NCBI GenBank assembly: GCA_021413665.1
Contig: JAIOPW010000305.1
Coordinates: 1 to 9,806 of the forward strand
Direction: 5' to 3'
From: Rhodocyclales bacterium
Lineage (GTDB): Bacteria > Pseudomonadota > Gammaproteobacteria > Burkholderiales > Rhodocyclaceae
DNA length: 9,806 bases
Position numbers and translations under genes: made by a program
Shown here: positions 1 to 6,389 of the stretch, one piece after another
Position numbering within the stretch: the stretch's first letter is position 1
How the letters are laid out: the number at the start of each line of letters is the position of its first letter
The notes under the pieces: model-generated
Database searches by the model: none
What the model was told of the DNA's origin: nothing
Seen by the model: only the letters and a program-made list of their open reading frames with translations

Positions 1-689
1 CTGCCGTGACGCAAGGCTAGTCGCGAGCCGAGCACCGCCCCGGCGATGTTGAATACGGCCATCGCCAGCCCCGTGATCCACAATACATGCCCGCTCGGTG
101 CGAAATAGGCCAGTGCCGCAGCGTTGGTGGAGAAATTTACCACCTTGGCGGCGCTCGACGCGTGCAGAAAGTCGAGCCGAAACCAGCGTACGAAGCCGAA
201 GATCATGAAGCTGCCCGCACCAGGCCCGAAAAAGCCATCATAGAAACCCAGAACGGCACCCAACAACAGCGCCAGCGGCCGCTCCTGTCCAGGTGCCAGC
301 CGGGAACCCGATACCACACCAAAATCAGGCTTTACCACCGTGTATGCCAGGACCAGCATCAGCAAGCCGAGCACCAATGGCCGTACCACGCCTTTGGGCA
401 ACCACGCAACCGCCATGGCACCGGCAAATGAAAACAGAAACGCCGCAGCCGCAGCCGGCAAGGCAACCCCCCAAGGCAACGAAATGCGTCGCGCATAACG
501 CAGGGCCGCATTGCCCGTACCGAAAATACTGGCCAGCTTGTTGGTGCCAAATACCGTCGCAGGTGATTCGGCTGGCAGGGCCACCAGCAGCGCCGGGACC
601 TGAATCAGGCCGCCACCACCCGCCACGGCATCCACGAACCCGGCGAACAGTGCCGCCGCCAGAAGCATGATCAGGTCGACTTCAGCCAT
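1..689 (-). CDS. yfcA: TSUP (TauE/SafE) family membrane permease, YfcA-like, partial (C-terminus beyond left edge)
   Basis: This is a partial gene; 229 codons are visible and the stop lies beyond position 1. Start ATG at 689-687 is preceded by AGGTGG, which overlaps the mnmE stop codon; only 10 nt separate the two genes, so they are probably co-transcribed. The protein is very hydrophobic with several membrane segments. It carries the two half-repeat motifs of the family: AGFVDAVAGGGGLI at residues 16-29 and GFYDGFFGPGAGSF at 148-161, both close to E. coli YfcA as I remember it. TSUP proteins are inner-membrane carriers, some of which export sulfite, sulfoacetate or other small organic/sulfur anions; the substrate of YfcA-type members is not settled and cannot be read from this sequence. 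YfcA is about 270 aa, so perhaps 30-40 residues are missing off the edge. The family call is secure, the substrate unknown. Confidence 0.88.
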   Translation of the reverse strand, partial: MAEVDLIMLLAAALFAGFVDAVAGGGGLIQVPALLVALPAESPATVFGTNKLASIFGTGNAALRYARRISLPWGVALPAAAAAFLFSFAGAMAVAWLPKGVVRPLVLGLLMLVLAYTVVKPDFGVVSGSRLAPGQERPLALLLGAVLGFYDGFFGPGAGSFMIFGFVRWFRLDFLHASSAAKVVNFSTNAAALAYFAPSGHVLWITGLAMAVFNIAGAVLGSRLALRHG

Positions 690-699
690 GCTGCGCCAC

Positions 700-2046
700 C
701 TACTTGCCTATGCAGAAGCGGGAAAAAATCTCCCCCAGCAGATCGTCGGCAGAAAATTCGCCGGTTATCCGCGACAGTGCCTCCTGTGCCAGTCGCAACT
801 CTTCCGCACACAGTTCAATCTGATCCAGCCGCCGCGCCGCCAGCGCCGACTTCTCGGCCGCCTCCCCAAGCGCCAGCAAATGCCGCTCGCGAGCCAGCAC
901 CACGTCTTCGCCATGCCCGCTCCAGCCGGCCACACGCAGCAACTCGTCATGCAGCAATTCGATCCCCTCGCCACTCTTTGCCGACAGACGCAAGCGAACA
1001 CGACCACCATCGCAAAATCGCCCCGCCGGCCGCCCCGCCAGATCGCATTTGTTCTCCACCGCAATGCGCTCCACACCCGGAGGAAGTCGCACGGCAATGG
1101 CATGGTCCGCCGGCGTCTCGCCGCTACGTGCATCGAGGAGCTGCAACACCACATCGGCCCGTTCGATTTCGCGCCACGCCCTCTCGATGCCGATCTTCTC
1201 CACCACATCCTCCGTGTCTCTAAGCCCCGCGGTATCGATGATGTGCAGCGGAATGCCTTCGATCTGTATCGTTTCGCGCACCGCGTCCCGGGTAGTGCCG
1301 GCAACATCGGTGACGATGGCCCGCTCCTCGCCGGCGAGGCGGTTCAGCAGGGATGACTTTCCGACATTTGGCAAGCCGGCCAGTACAACGTGCAACCCCG
1401 AGCGAAGCAGCCGCCCGGCGCGGGCCCGCTCGAGAAGCGAAGCCAGGTCGGCGCGAAAAACCGAGAGGCGCTGCTCGGCGTCGGTATCTCGCAGGACATC
1501 GACCTCCTCTTCCGGAAAATCAAGCGTGGCTTCCACCAGCATCCGCAACTCCGTAAGCCGCGCCACCAGGGCATGGACCTCGTGCGAGAACTCTCCCGAC
1601 AGGGAACGCAGGGCCGAGCGCGCGGCAGCGGCAGTGCTTGCGTCGATCAGATCGGCGATCGCCTCGGCCTGAACCAGGTCGAGTTTGTCGTTGAGAAACG
1701 CCCTTTGCGAGAACTCGCCCGGCTCGGCAACGCGCGCACCCAGTTCAAGGCAGCGCGCCAGCAGCATCTGCAGCACGACAGGGCCACCATGCCCCTGGAG
1801 TTCGAGCACATCCTCGCCAGTAAAGGAATGCGGAGCGGGGAAATACAGCAAGATCCCCTGATCTATGGCGCCCCCGTCAGCCGCAAGAAAGCGGCTGAGT
1901 ATCGCGCGACGAGGCGGTGGCGACTTGCCGGTCAAAGCCCCGGCGAACGGCAGCAAGCCGATGCCCGACACGCGCACCACCCCAATGCCGCCGCGCCCTG
2001 GGGCCGTGGCTATGGCAGCAATGATCTCTGTGCGTAGCCGGCCCAT
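700..2046 (-). CDS. mnmE: tRNA uridine-5-carboxymethylaminomethyl modification GTPase MnmE (TrmE)
   Basis: The product (448 aa; E. coli 454) is the GTPase that, with MnmG, modifies the wobble uridine U34 of several tRNAs in the cytoplasm. It looks complete. The N-terminal tetrahydrofolate-binding domain starts with the TAPGRGGIGVVRVSG stretch. A helical domain carries an inserted Ras-like G domain: P-loop GLPNVGKS (224-231), GTTRD (250-254), DTAG (271-274), NKCD (332-335) and SAK (365-367). The C-terminal FCIGK (444-448) includes the catalytic-site cysteine C445. The frame stays open 53 codons further upstream, but ATG 2046-2044 is chosen because the family homology begins there (MGRLRTEIIAAIATAPGRGG) and GGGAGG lies just before it. 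The gap to the yidC stop is 106 nt, and the yfcA-like gene follows after 10 nt. The stop is TAG. Confidence 0.97.
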   Translation of the reverse strand: MGRLRTEIIAAIATAPGRGGIGVVRVSGIGLLPFAGALTGKSPPPRRAILSRFLAADGGAIDQGILLYFPAPHSFTGEDVLELQGHGGPVVLQMLLARCLELGARVAEPGEFSQRAFLNDKLDLVQAEAIADLIDASTAAAARSALRSLSGEFSHEVHALVARLTELRMLVEATLDFPEEEVDVLRDTDAEQRLSVFRADLASLLERARAGRLLRSGLHVVLAGLPNVGKSSLLNRLAGEERAIVTDVAGTTRDAVRETIQIEGIPLHIIDTAGLRDTEDVVEKIGIERAWREIERADVVLQLLDARSGETPADHAIAVRLPPGVERIAVENKCDLAGRPAGRFCDGGRVRLRLSAKSGEGIELLHDELLRVAGWSGHGEDVVLARERHLLALGEAAEKSALAARRLDQIELCAEELRLAQEALSRITGEFSADDLLGEIFSRFCIGK

Positions 2047-2077
2047 CCGCCCTCCCTGCTGGAAAGGGAAACCGTCC

Positions 2078-2117
2078 CCGGCAGCGCCGGAGACACAATT
2101 CGGAGCAAATCGCTCCG
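2078..2117 (-). other. Two short inverted repeats in the yidC-mnmE gap
   Basis: In the 106-nt gap between yidC and mnmE there are two perfect small palindromes. One is CGGAGC / GCTCCG (2101-2106 and 2112-2117, 5-nt loop); the other is CCGGC / GCCGG (2078-2082 and 2086-2090, 3-nt loop). In the mRNA they would form consecutive hairpins upstream of the mnmE ribosome-binding site. No T-run follows either on the minus strand, so they do not look like a standard intrinsic terminator. Possible roles are mRNA processing, partial attenuation, or none. I see no other structure in this gap. Confidence 0.35.
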
Positions 2118-2152
2118 ACATGACCCCCAGTCCCGCAGGACCGGAGGCCGCC

Positions 2153-3793
2153 CTATTTCTTTTCCCCGGCCTCGACCAGGCGGGTGATCTGCCATTGCTG
2201 CGCAATGGACAGGATGTTGTTCACCGTCCAGTAGAGCACCAGTCCGGCCGGAAAGAACAGGAACATGCCGGTAAACATGATCGGCATGAACAACATGACC
2301 TTGGCTTGTATTGGATCGGGTGGCGTCGGGTTGAGCTTGGTCTGGATGAACATGGTGGCGCCCATGATCAGCGGCAGGACGTAGAAAGGATCCTTGACCG
2401 AAAGGTCGGTAATCCAGCCTAGCCAAGGCGCATTGCGCATCTCGACCGTACCGAGCAAGACCCAGTAAAGCGCGATGAAGACAGGAATCTGCACCAGCAC
2501 CGGCAGACAGCCGCCCAGCGGGTTCACCTTCTCCCGCTTGTACATCGCCATCATTTCCTGATTCAGGCGCTGCTTGTCGTCGCCATACGCCTCCTTGAGC
2601 TTCACCAGCTTCGGTGTCAGCACCCGCATCTTCGCCATCGACTTGTAACTTGCGGCCGACAGCGGAAAAAACGCCAATTTCAGCAAAAGGGTCAGGCCGA
2701 TGATGGCCCAGCCCCAATTGCCGACAAGCTTGTAAATCGCCCCCAAGACCCAGAACAGCGGCGCGGCGATCACCGTCAACCAGCCATAATCGACCACCAG
2801 ATCAAGCCCAGGGGCAATCTTCTCGAGCTTGTCCTGTTCCTGCGGGCCGGCATAGAGCGATATCTTGCTCACTCCATCAGCACCTACCGGAAGGATGACG
2901 CCCGCCGAATACACATCCTCGCCAACCTTGCGCATATAGAACTCGCGCGCCACTCCGGCGGCCGGCAACCAAGCCGACACAAAATAATGCTGGACCATTG
3001 CCAGCCAGCCGCTATCCGATTTCTGGGCGAACTTGGCCTTGTTCTTTTGGATGTCAGCGAAGTCGACCTTCTGATACTTTTCCGCCTCCGTATAAACCGC
3101 AGGTCCCGTAAATGTTGTTACCCCCATCATCATCGAGCTGCCCTGCACCTCGGCCGGCTTGCCATCGCGCGTAATCTGGTAGTAAGCATGAGCTCCAGCC
3201 GGAACGCCTTCCTGGCGCACCTCTATCTGGTAACTGCCGCGATTGAAGACGTAGGTCTTGACCGCCTTGCCACCACTCGCAGTGGCCGCTTCCAGGCGAA
3301 CCTCGAGCCGCTGCTCGCCATCCTTGAGCACATGATCGCCGGCAGCCAGTTTCCACTCCGTCTTGTGGTTCGGCAGACCTTCGCCAATAAGGCCGGATTG
3401 CGCCAGGTAAAGATGTTTGCCGCCGTTGTCGAACAGGACAAAATTCTTCGACTTGTCCTCGGTGTCGGGATGGCGAACCAACTCGAGCCTGGTGATATCA
3501 CCACCCAGCGAAGAAATTTCCGCCGCATACAGATCGGTCCTGATCTTTGCACTGGCAACGCCGGCGTTAACCGCCGCCAGAGTCGCCGGTACGGCGGCGG
3601 GTACCGCGCCGGCAGGTACCGCCGGCAAAGTCGGCGTTGGTACCACGCCGCCCGCACCAGCCGTGGTCGCAGCAGGAACGCTGGTAACCGCCGGCGCCGT
3701 CGTTTTGGGTAACCCCTGGCGTTGCCAAGCGTCCCAAAGCATGATCAGCGAGAAACTGAACACTAAAAGCAGGATCAATCGTCGGTTATCCAT
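2153..3793 (-). CDS. yidC: Membrane protein insertase YidC (Oxa1 family)
   Basis: The product (546 aa; E. coli 548) inserts and folds inner-membrane proteins, alone or with SecYEG. Visible parts in order: N-terminal signal-anchor helix (about 6-20, LILLLVFSFSLIMLW); a low-complexity Ala/Pro/Val/Gly linker (about 27-80); the large periplasmic beta domain (about 80-335); then the conserved Oxa1 core. The core has a helix containing NWGWAIIGLTLLLKL (359-373), a cytoplasmic helical hairpin (SMAKMR, DDKQRLNQEMMAMYK), NPLGGC (424-429) and the last membrane helices to about 530. The C-terminal tail is short and basic. The charged residue inside the membrane groove is lysine (K372), where E. coli has R366. 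The start ATG 3793-3791 gives the expected signal-anchor; no strong Shine-Dalgarno is visible. A 90-nt gap separates it from yidD upstream. Confidence 0.97.
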   Translation of the reverse strand: MDNRRLILLLVFSFSLIMLWDAWQRQGLPKTTAPAVTSVPAATTAGAGGVVPTPTLPAVPAGAVPAAVPATLAAVNAGVASAKIRTDLYAAEISSLGGDITRLELVRHPDTEDKSKNFVLFDNGGKHLYLAQSGLIGEGLPNHKTEWKLAAGDHVLKDGEQRLEVRLEAATASGGKAVKTYVFNRGSYQIEVRQEGVPAGAHAYYQITRDGKPAEVQGSSMMMGVTTFTGPAVYTEAEKYQKVDFADIQKNKAKFAQKSDSGWLAMVQHYFVSAWLPAAGVAREFYMRKVGEDVYSAGVILPVGADGVSKISLYAGPQEQDKLEKIAPGLDLVVDYGWLTVIAAPLFWVLGAIYKLVGNWGWAIIGLTLLLKLAFFPLSAASYKSMAKMRVLTPKLVKLKEAYGDDKQRLNQEMMAMYKREKVNPLGGCLPVLVQIPVFIALYWVLLGTVEMRNAPWLGWITDLSVKDPFYVLPLIMGATMFIQTKLNPTPPDPIQAKVMLFMPIMFTGMFLFFPAGLVLYWTVNNILSIAQQWQITRLVEAGEKK

Positions 3794-3883
3794 TACTGTC
3801 TCGGCATTGATTCAAAAACGAAACTTCTGTGATGGTCCACGCCCGCCTGGCAAGCATCCGGCGCAGCGACCGCAACAAAGAAA

Positions 3884-4105
3884 TCAGGGAACCGGATCAT
3901 ACCCGCCCGGATGCCACGGATGACAACACCCGACTCGACGCACCGCAAGCCACAGACCCCGGAGCAATCCATGACGACGAAGCGCTTCCAGCGAGTAGTC
4001 GGAACAACTCGGGTGAAAGCGGCAGCGATTTCCGAGCATGGGGCTGATCGCCAACTGGTAGGCACGAATGATCAGCAACAAGGGCTGCACAAGCATGGAT
4101 TTCAT
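3884..4105 (-). CDS. yidD: Membrane protein insertion efficiency factor YidD
   Basis: This is a small protein (73 aa from ATG 4105; 70 aa if the ATG at 4096 is used). YidD is a membrane-associated helper of YidC-dependent insertion. It shows the family core: an amphipathic N-terminal helix (LLLIIRAYQLAISPMLG), the cysteine motif CRFHPSCSDY (28-37), EALRRHG (40-46), and CCHPWHPGGYDPVP (60-73) at the end. The protein stops right after PVP, without the longer tail of E. coli YidD (85 aa). The frame is open about 41 codons further upstream, but that part overlaps rnpA and has no family resemblance. The start lies 5 nt after the rnpA stop, so translational coupling is likely; no clear Shine-Dalgarno is seen. 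Its place between rnpA and yidC is the standard one. Confidence 0.93.
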   Translation of the reverse strand: MKSMLVQPLLLIIRAYQLAISPMLGNRCRFHPSCSDYSLEALRRHGLLRGLWLAVRRVGCCHPWHPGGYDPVP

Positions 4106-4110
4106 CGCAT

Positions 4111-4464
4111 TCACGTCGGAAGGCGCCCCAGGAGCGCCTCGATTTCCGTCCGCCAAAGCCGATGCTGCACACAGTCTCCCGCCCTCACGCCCTTTAACGG
4201 GCGCGTCAAGCGCAGCACAAGGTCGCACGAAAGGATCCCGGCCGCCGCCATGCGGAAGGCTTCACGCCCCTGCCGCTTGATGGCATTGCGCAACGAGGCG
4301 GCCCGCGCCAGTCTTTTCGGCACGATCAATCCAAGCCGCGCCCCTTTGTCCGCGTCGGTACCAAGATAGTGCAAGTCAAAACACACGCCTCGCACTACCT
4401 TTCTCGCCGCCATTACGGATGAAAACTCCTCCGGCCGATGCAACCTCTGCCCGGAGCGAAACAA
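4111..4464 (-). CDS. rnpA: Ribonuclease P protein component RnpA
   Basis: RnpA is the basic protein subunit that binds RNase P RNA and helps it cleave the 5' leader from precursor tRNAs. The signature appears as ARLGLIVPKRLARA followed by LRNAIKRQGREAFR (residues 58-71 here), and the N-terminal part (FRSGQRLHRPEEFSSV) matches the usual family beginning. No ATG precedes the conserved region. I chose TTG 4464-4462, which gives 117 aa (E. coli 119 aa) and a 10-nt gap after the rpmH stop. Alternatives are GTG at 4506 or 4515 (134 aa), both inside rpmH. The Shine-Dalgarno is weak for all of them (CGGAC before the TTG). The gene identity is secure; the exact start is about even odds. The stop TGA is 5 nt upstream of yidD. 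Confidence 0.93.
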   Translation of the reverse strand: MFRSGQRLHRPEEFSSVMAARKVVRGVCFDLHYLGTDADKGARLGLIVPKRLARAASLRNAIKRQGREAFRMAAAGILSCDLVLRLTRPLKGVRAGDCVQHRLWRTEIEALLGRLPT

Positions 4465-4474
4465 AGTCGTCCGT

Positions 4475-4609
4475 TTAGACGCCGAGACGATGACGACCCT
4501 TGGCACGGCGCGCACGTATCACGGCACGACCGCCGCGGGTGCGCATGCGCACGAGGAAGCCGTGGGTGCGCTTACGGCGCACAACCGAAGGCTGGTAGGT
4601 GCGTTTCAT
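4475..4609 (-). CDS. rpmH: 50S ribosomal protein L34
   Basis: This 44-aa, strongly basic protein is part of the large ribosomal subunit. It begins MKRTYQPSVVRRKRTHGF, continues LVRMRTRGGRAVI and ends in the basic stretch ARRAKGRHRLGV, matching the family from end to end. Start ATG 4609-4607 has AAGGGA about 8 nt upstream; the stop is TAA. It is the first gene of the leftward operon and lies about 25 nt downstream of the transcription start expected from the promoter at 4642-4670. rnpA follows immediately, as in most bacteria. Confidence 0.98.
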   Translation of the reverse strand: MKRTYQPSVVRRKRTHGFLVRMRTRGGRAVIRARRAKGRHRLGV

Positions 4610-4641
4610 GGCGATATCCCTTGAATTGAGAAAAACGGCGG

Positions 4642-4670
4642 ATTACAGCGTTTTACGGCCGATTTGTCAA
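4642..4670 (-). promoter_or_regulatory. Sigma-70-type promoter of the rpmH-rnpA-yidD-yidC operon
   Basis: On the minus strand there is a perfect -35 TTGACA (4670-4665), a 17-bp spacer and a -10 TGTAAT (4647-4642, one mismatch to TATAAT). The expected transcription start is near 4635, leaving a short leader before rpmH at 4609. A perfect DnaA box lies about 20 bp upstream of the -35, so DnaA could influence this promoter. That regulation is inference. Confidence 0.8.
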
Positions 4671-4690
4671 GGACAACAACTTGACCCGGC

Positions 4691-4699
4691 TGTGGATAA
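4691..4699 (-). promoter_or_regulatory. DnaA box upstream of dnaA (perfect TTATCCACA)
   Basis: The plus strand reads TGTGGATAA, the exact complement of the high-affinity consensus TTATCCACA. It sits between the leftward rpmH promoter and the dnaA start. Boxes in this position commonly serve dnaA autoregulation or form part of the origin; which applies here is not visible. Confidence 0.75.
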
Positions 4700-4812
4700 C
4701 TAAGGATGAAACAGCTAGAATGTTGCCCTGCCCGACGCAAACGGGCAGCAATAAGAAGAACGATCCTTCCGGACCAATCCACCCTTTCATCTTTTGCCCC
4801 AAGCCTATCGCA

Positions 4813-6180
4813 ATGAGTGAATTCTGGTCCGCCTGTCTGGATCGCTTCGAGCAGGAGCTACCTGCACAGCAGTTCAACACATGGATTAAAGGCCTGCGCC
4901 TGGAAACCGACGCGGCCGGTCCGACTCATTTCAGGCTTGTCGCGCCCAATCGCTTCGTCATGCAATGGGTTAGGGAACGCTACCTGGCCCAGATCGAAGC
5001 GCTGGGACTGGATTTCTTTGCGAGCCCGATCAACATCAATCTCGGCGTCGCCGAAGCGGTTGCGGAGTCTCCTCCTGTCGCGGAAGACAATGCCGAAACG
5101 CCAGCAATAACAAAAGTTGCCATCGCCACACCCACAAGAAGTGGCGACCCGGCGTATGAAAAAACTCGTCTCAATGCCGATTTCACCTTCGACACCCTGG
5201 TAACCGGACGCGCCAACGACCTTGCGCGCGCAGCCGCCCAGCAAGTGGCAATGAATCCAGGAATTTCGTATAACCCTTTGTTTATATACGGCGGTGTCGG
5301 CCTGGGCAAGACGCACCTGATTCACGCCATCGGCAATTCAATATTTGCCGCCAATCCTGGCATGGAAGTACGGTACGTCCACGCCGAGGATTACTTCTCG
5401 GATGTGGTGCGGGCTTTCCAGCAAAACTCGCGCGAAGCTTTCAAGCACTACTATCGCTCGCTCGACCTGTTGCTGATTGACGATATTCAGTTCTTCAACC
5501 GCAAGGACCGAACCCAGGAAGAGTTCTTTTACGCCTTCAACGCACTCGTTGAAGCAAAAAAACAGATCATCATCACCAGCGATACCTACCCAAAGGATGT
5601 CCAGGGACTGGAAGAACGCCTGGTTTCGCGATTCGACTGGGGTCTCACCGTTCAAATCGAACCACCCGAACTCGAAATGCGAATCGCCATTCTCAAGAAA
5701 AAATCCGAGGCCGAGCACATCAGCGTCTCGGATGAAGTTTTCTTCCTGATTGCAAAAAACCTTCGCTCCAATGTCCGCGAACTCGAGGGCGCCCTGAATC
5801 GCGTGGTGGCCTATGCCCGATTTCATGGCCGTGAAATCAGCCTGGATGTTGCCAAGGAAGCATTGCGGGACATCATTGGTGCCACAAACCGCCAGATATC
5901 GCTCGAACTGGTGCAAAAAACCGTATCCGACTTCTATAAAATAAAAGTCGCCGACATGTATTCACAAAAACGGACCCGCGCCATCGCCAGGCCCCGCCAA
6001 ATCGCCATGTGGCTCACGCGTGAACTTACCGCCCACAGTCTGCCGGAAATAGGCGAGGCCTTTGGTGGTCGTGACCACACCACGGTAATGCATGCATGTC
6101 GAACCATTATCGATTTGCGCGGCAAGGACACGCGTCTCAACAATGACCTGCATGTATTGATGCAAACCATCAAAGGCTAA
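4813..6180 (+). CDS. dnaA: Chromosomal replication initiator protein DnaA
   Basis: The product (455 aa; E. coli 467) is the AAA+ initiator that binds DnaA boxes, opens the origin and helps load the helicase. Domain I is about 1-80 (W5, ELPAQQFNTWI) and is followed by a short variable linker (about 80-120). In the AAA+ domain: Walker A GGVGLGKT (160-167), Walker B LLIDD (220-224), sensor I in TSD (255-257), arginine finger R273 in RLVSRF, and sensor II R322 in NVRELEGAL. Domain IV has ARPRQIAMWLTREL and the signature GGRDHTTV (418-425). All key residues are present. ATG 4813 is chosen because domain I begins there, although no clear Shine-Dalgarno precedes it and the frame is open 44 codons upstream. 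DnaA boxes lie on both sides of the gene, which fits autoregulation. The dnaN start is 209 bp downstream of the stop. Confidence 0.98.
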   Translation: MSEFWSACLDRFEQELPAQQFNTWIKGLRLETDAAGPTHFRLVAPNRFVMQWVRERYLAQIEALGLDFFASPININLGVAEAVAESPPVAEDNAETPAITKVAIATPTRSGDPAYEKTRLNADFTFDTLVTGRANDLARAAAQQVAMNPGISYNPLFIYGGVGLGKTHLIHAIGNSIFAANPGMEVRYVHAEDYFSDVVRAFQQNSREAFKHYYRSLDLLLIDDIQFFNRKDRTQEEFFYAFNALVEAKKQIIITSDTYPKDVQGLEERLVSRFDWGLTVQIEPPELEMRIAILKKKSEAEHISVSDEVFFLIAKNLRSNVRELEGALNRVVAYARFHGREISLDVAKEALRDIIGATNRQISLELVQKTVSDFYKIKVADMYSQKRTRAIARPRQIAMWLTRELTAHSLPEIGEAFGGRDHTTVMHACRTIIDLRGKDTRLNNDLHVLMQTIKG

Positions 6181-6217
6181 ACTGTGAGCCGTTCGACCGA
6201 ACAAGATAATGAAGAAT

Positions 6218-6226
6218 TGTGGATAA
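6218..6226 (-). promoter_or_regulatory. DnaA box 1 of the dnaA-dnaN gap (perfect)
   Basis: Plus-strand TGTGGATAA is the exact complement of TTATCCACA. It is the only box of the cluster in the minus orientation, facing the four plus-oriented boxes. Confidence 0.8.
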
Positions 6227-6254
6227 GCACGCTTGACCGCCCACACCCGAAGAT

Positions 6255-6274
6255 TCATCCACAATCATCCACAA
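6255..6274 (+). promoter_or_regulatory. Tandem DnaA boxes 2 and 3 (exact 10-bp repeat)
   Basis: The 10-mer TCATCCACAA occurs twice without a gap (6255-6264, 6265-6274). Each copy holds a 9-mer one mismatch from the DnaA-box consensus (C for T at position 2). One copy per 10 bp puts two DnaA molecules on the same face of the helix. Confidence 0.65.
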
Positions 6275-6287
6275 GTGCACAGACCCC

Positions 6288-6315
6288 TTTTCAACCACCT
6301 TATCCACGTTACAAT
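6288..6315 (+). promoter_or_regulatory. Possible weak dnaN promoter overlapping DnaA box 4
   Basis: TTTTCA (6288-6293) and TACAAT (6310-6315) are separated by 16 bp, a plausible but weak -35/-10 pair. The DnaA box TTATCCACG (6300-6308) lies inside the spacer, so bound DnaA would block the polymerase. The -35 matches consensus at only four of six positions, so this is tentative. Confidence 0.3.
6300..6308 (+). promoter_or_regulatory. DnaA box 4 (one mismatch)
   Basis: TTATCCACG differs from TTATCCACA only at the last base. It borders the AT-rich segment 6309-6340 on its left side. Confidence 0.6.
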
Positions 6316-6342
6316 TTACTGTATTTACAAGAAAATACTCGC

Positions 6343-6351
6343 TTATCCACA
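6343..6351 (+). promoter_or_regulatory. DnaA box 5 (perfect)
   Basis: TTATCCACA matches the consensus exactly. It borders the AT-rich segment 6309-6340 on its right side and lies 38 bp before the dnaN start codon. Confidence 0.8.
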
Positions 6352-6389
6352 GCCAAGAGCTTCCCTTATTAATCATAAGAGATCTATAT

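Larger units (their letters stand above)
4610..4812. other. Divergent rpmH-dnaA intergenic region
   Basis: This 203-bp gap between two diverging operons contains the leftward rpmH promoter and one DnaA box (4691-4699). I find no convincing promoter for dnaA: the best -10 is TAGAAT at 4716-4721, but no fitting -35 stands 16-18 bp upstream. The frame of dnaA is open through much of this gap (from a TTG at 4681), but the extra residues do not resemble DnaA. Only one DnaA box is visible, so on its own this gap is a weaker origin candidate than the dnaA-dnaN gap. Confidence 0.6.
6181..6389. other. Candidate oriC: DnaA-box cluster and AT-rich segment between dnaA and dnaN
   Basis: The 209-bp gap has five DnaA boxes: 6218-6226 (minus, perfect), 6255-6263 and 6265-6273 (plus, TCATCCACA), 6300-6308 (plus, TTATCCACG) and 6343-6351 (plus, perfect). 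Between the last two boxes the sequence 6309-6340 is only about 22% GC, far below the coding DNA around it. It contains ATTTAC twice at 9-bp spacing (6314-6319 and 6323-6328), making it a candidate unwinding element. A second AT-rich stretch runs from about 6366 to the dnaN start. Box density, low GC and position are the classic marks of an origin. Whether initiation starts here rather than upstream of dnaA cannot be decided from sequence alone. Confidence 0.7.

Noticed and set aside
87..670. Plus-strand frames of 114 and 125 codons opposite the yfcA-like gene
   Set aside because: They are antisense to a clear TSUP permease, and their products are low-complexity and basic with no recognisable domain.
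2047..2205. Upstream extension of the mnmE frame (53 codons)
   Set aside because: It overlaps the end of yidC and the hairpin gap, and has no MnmE resemblance. A good ribosome-binding site precedes ATG 2046.
3793..4065. 90-codon minus-strand frame ending in TAATG overlap with the yidC start
   Set aside because: Most of it overlaps yidD in another frame and the product has no recognisable features. The stop/start overlap with yidC is probably chance, although it could permit coupling.
4681..4812. Upstream extension of the dnaA frame (44 extra codons from TTG 4681)
   Set aside because: The added residues do not resemble DnaA and would cover the DnaA box and promoter region; domain I begins properly at ATG 4813.
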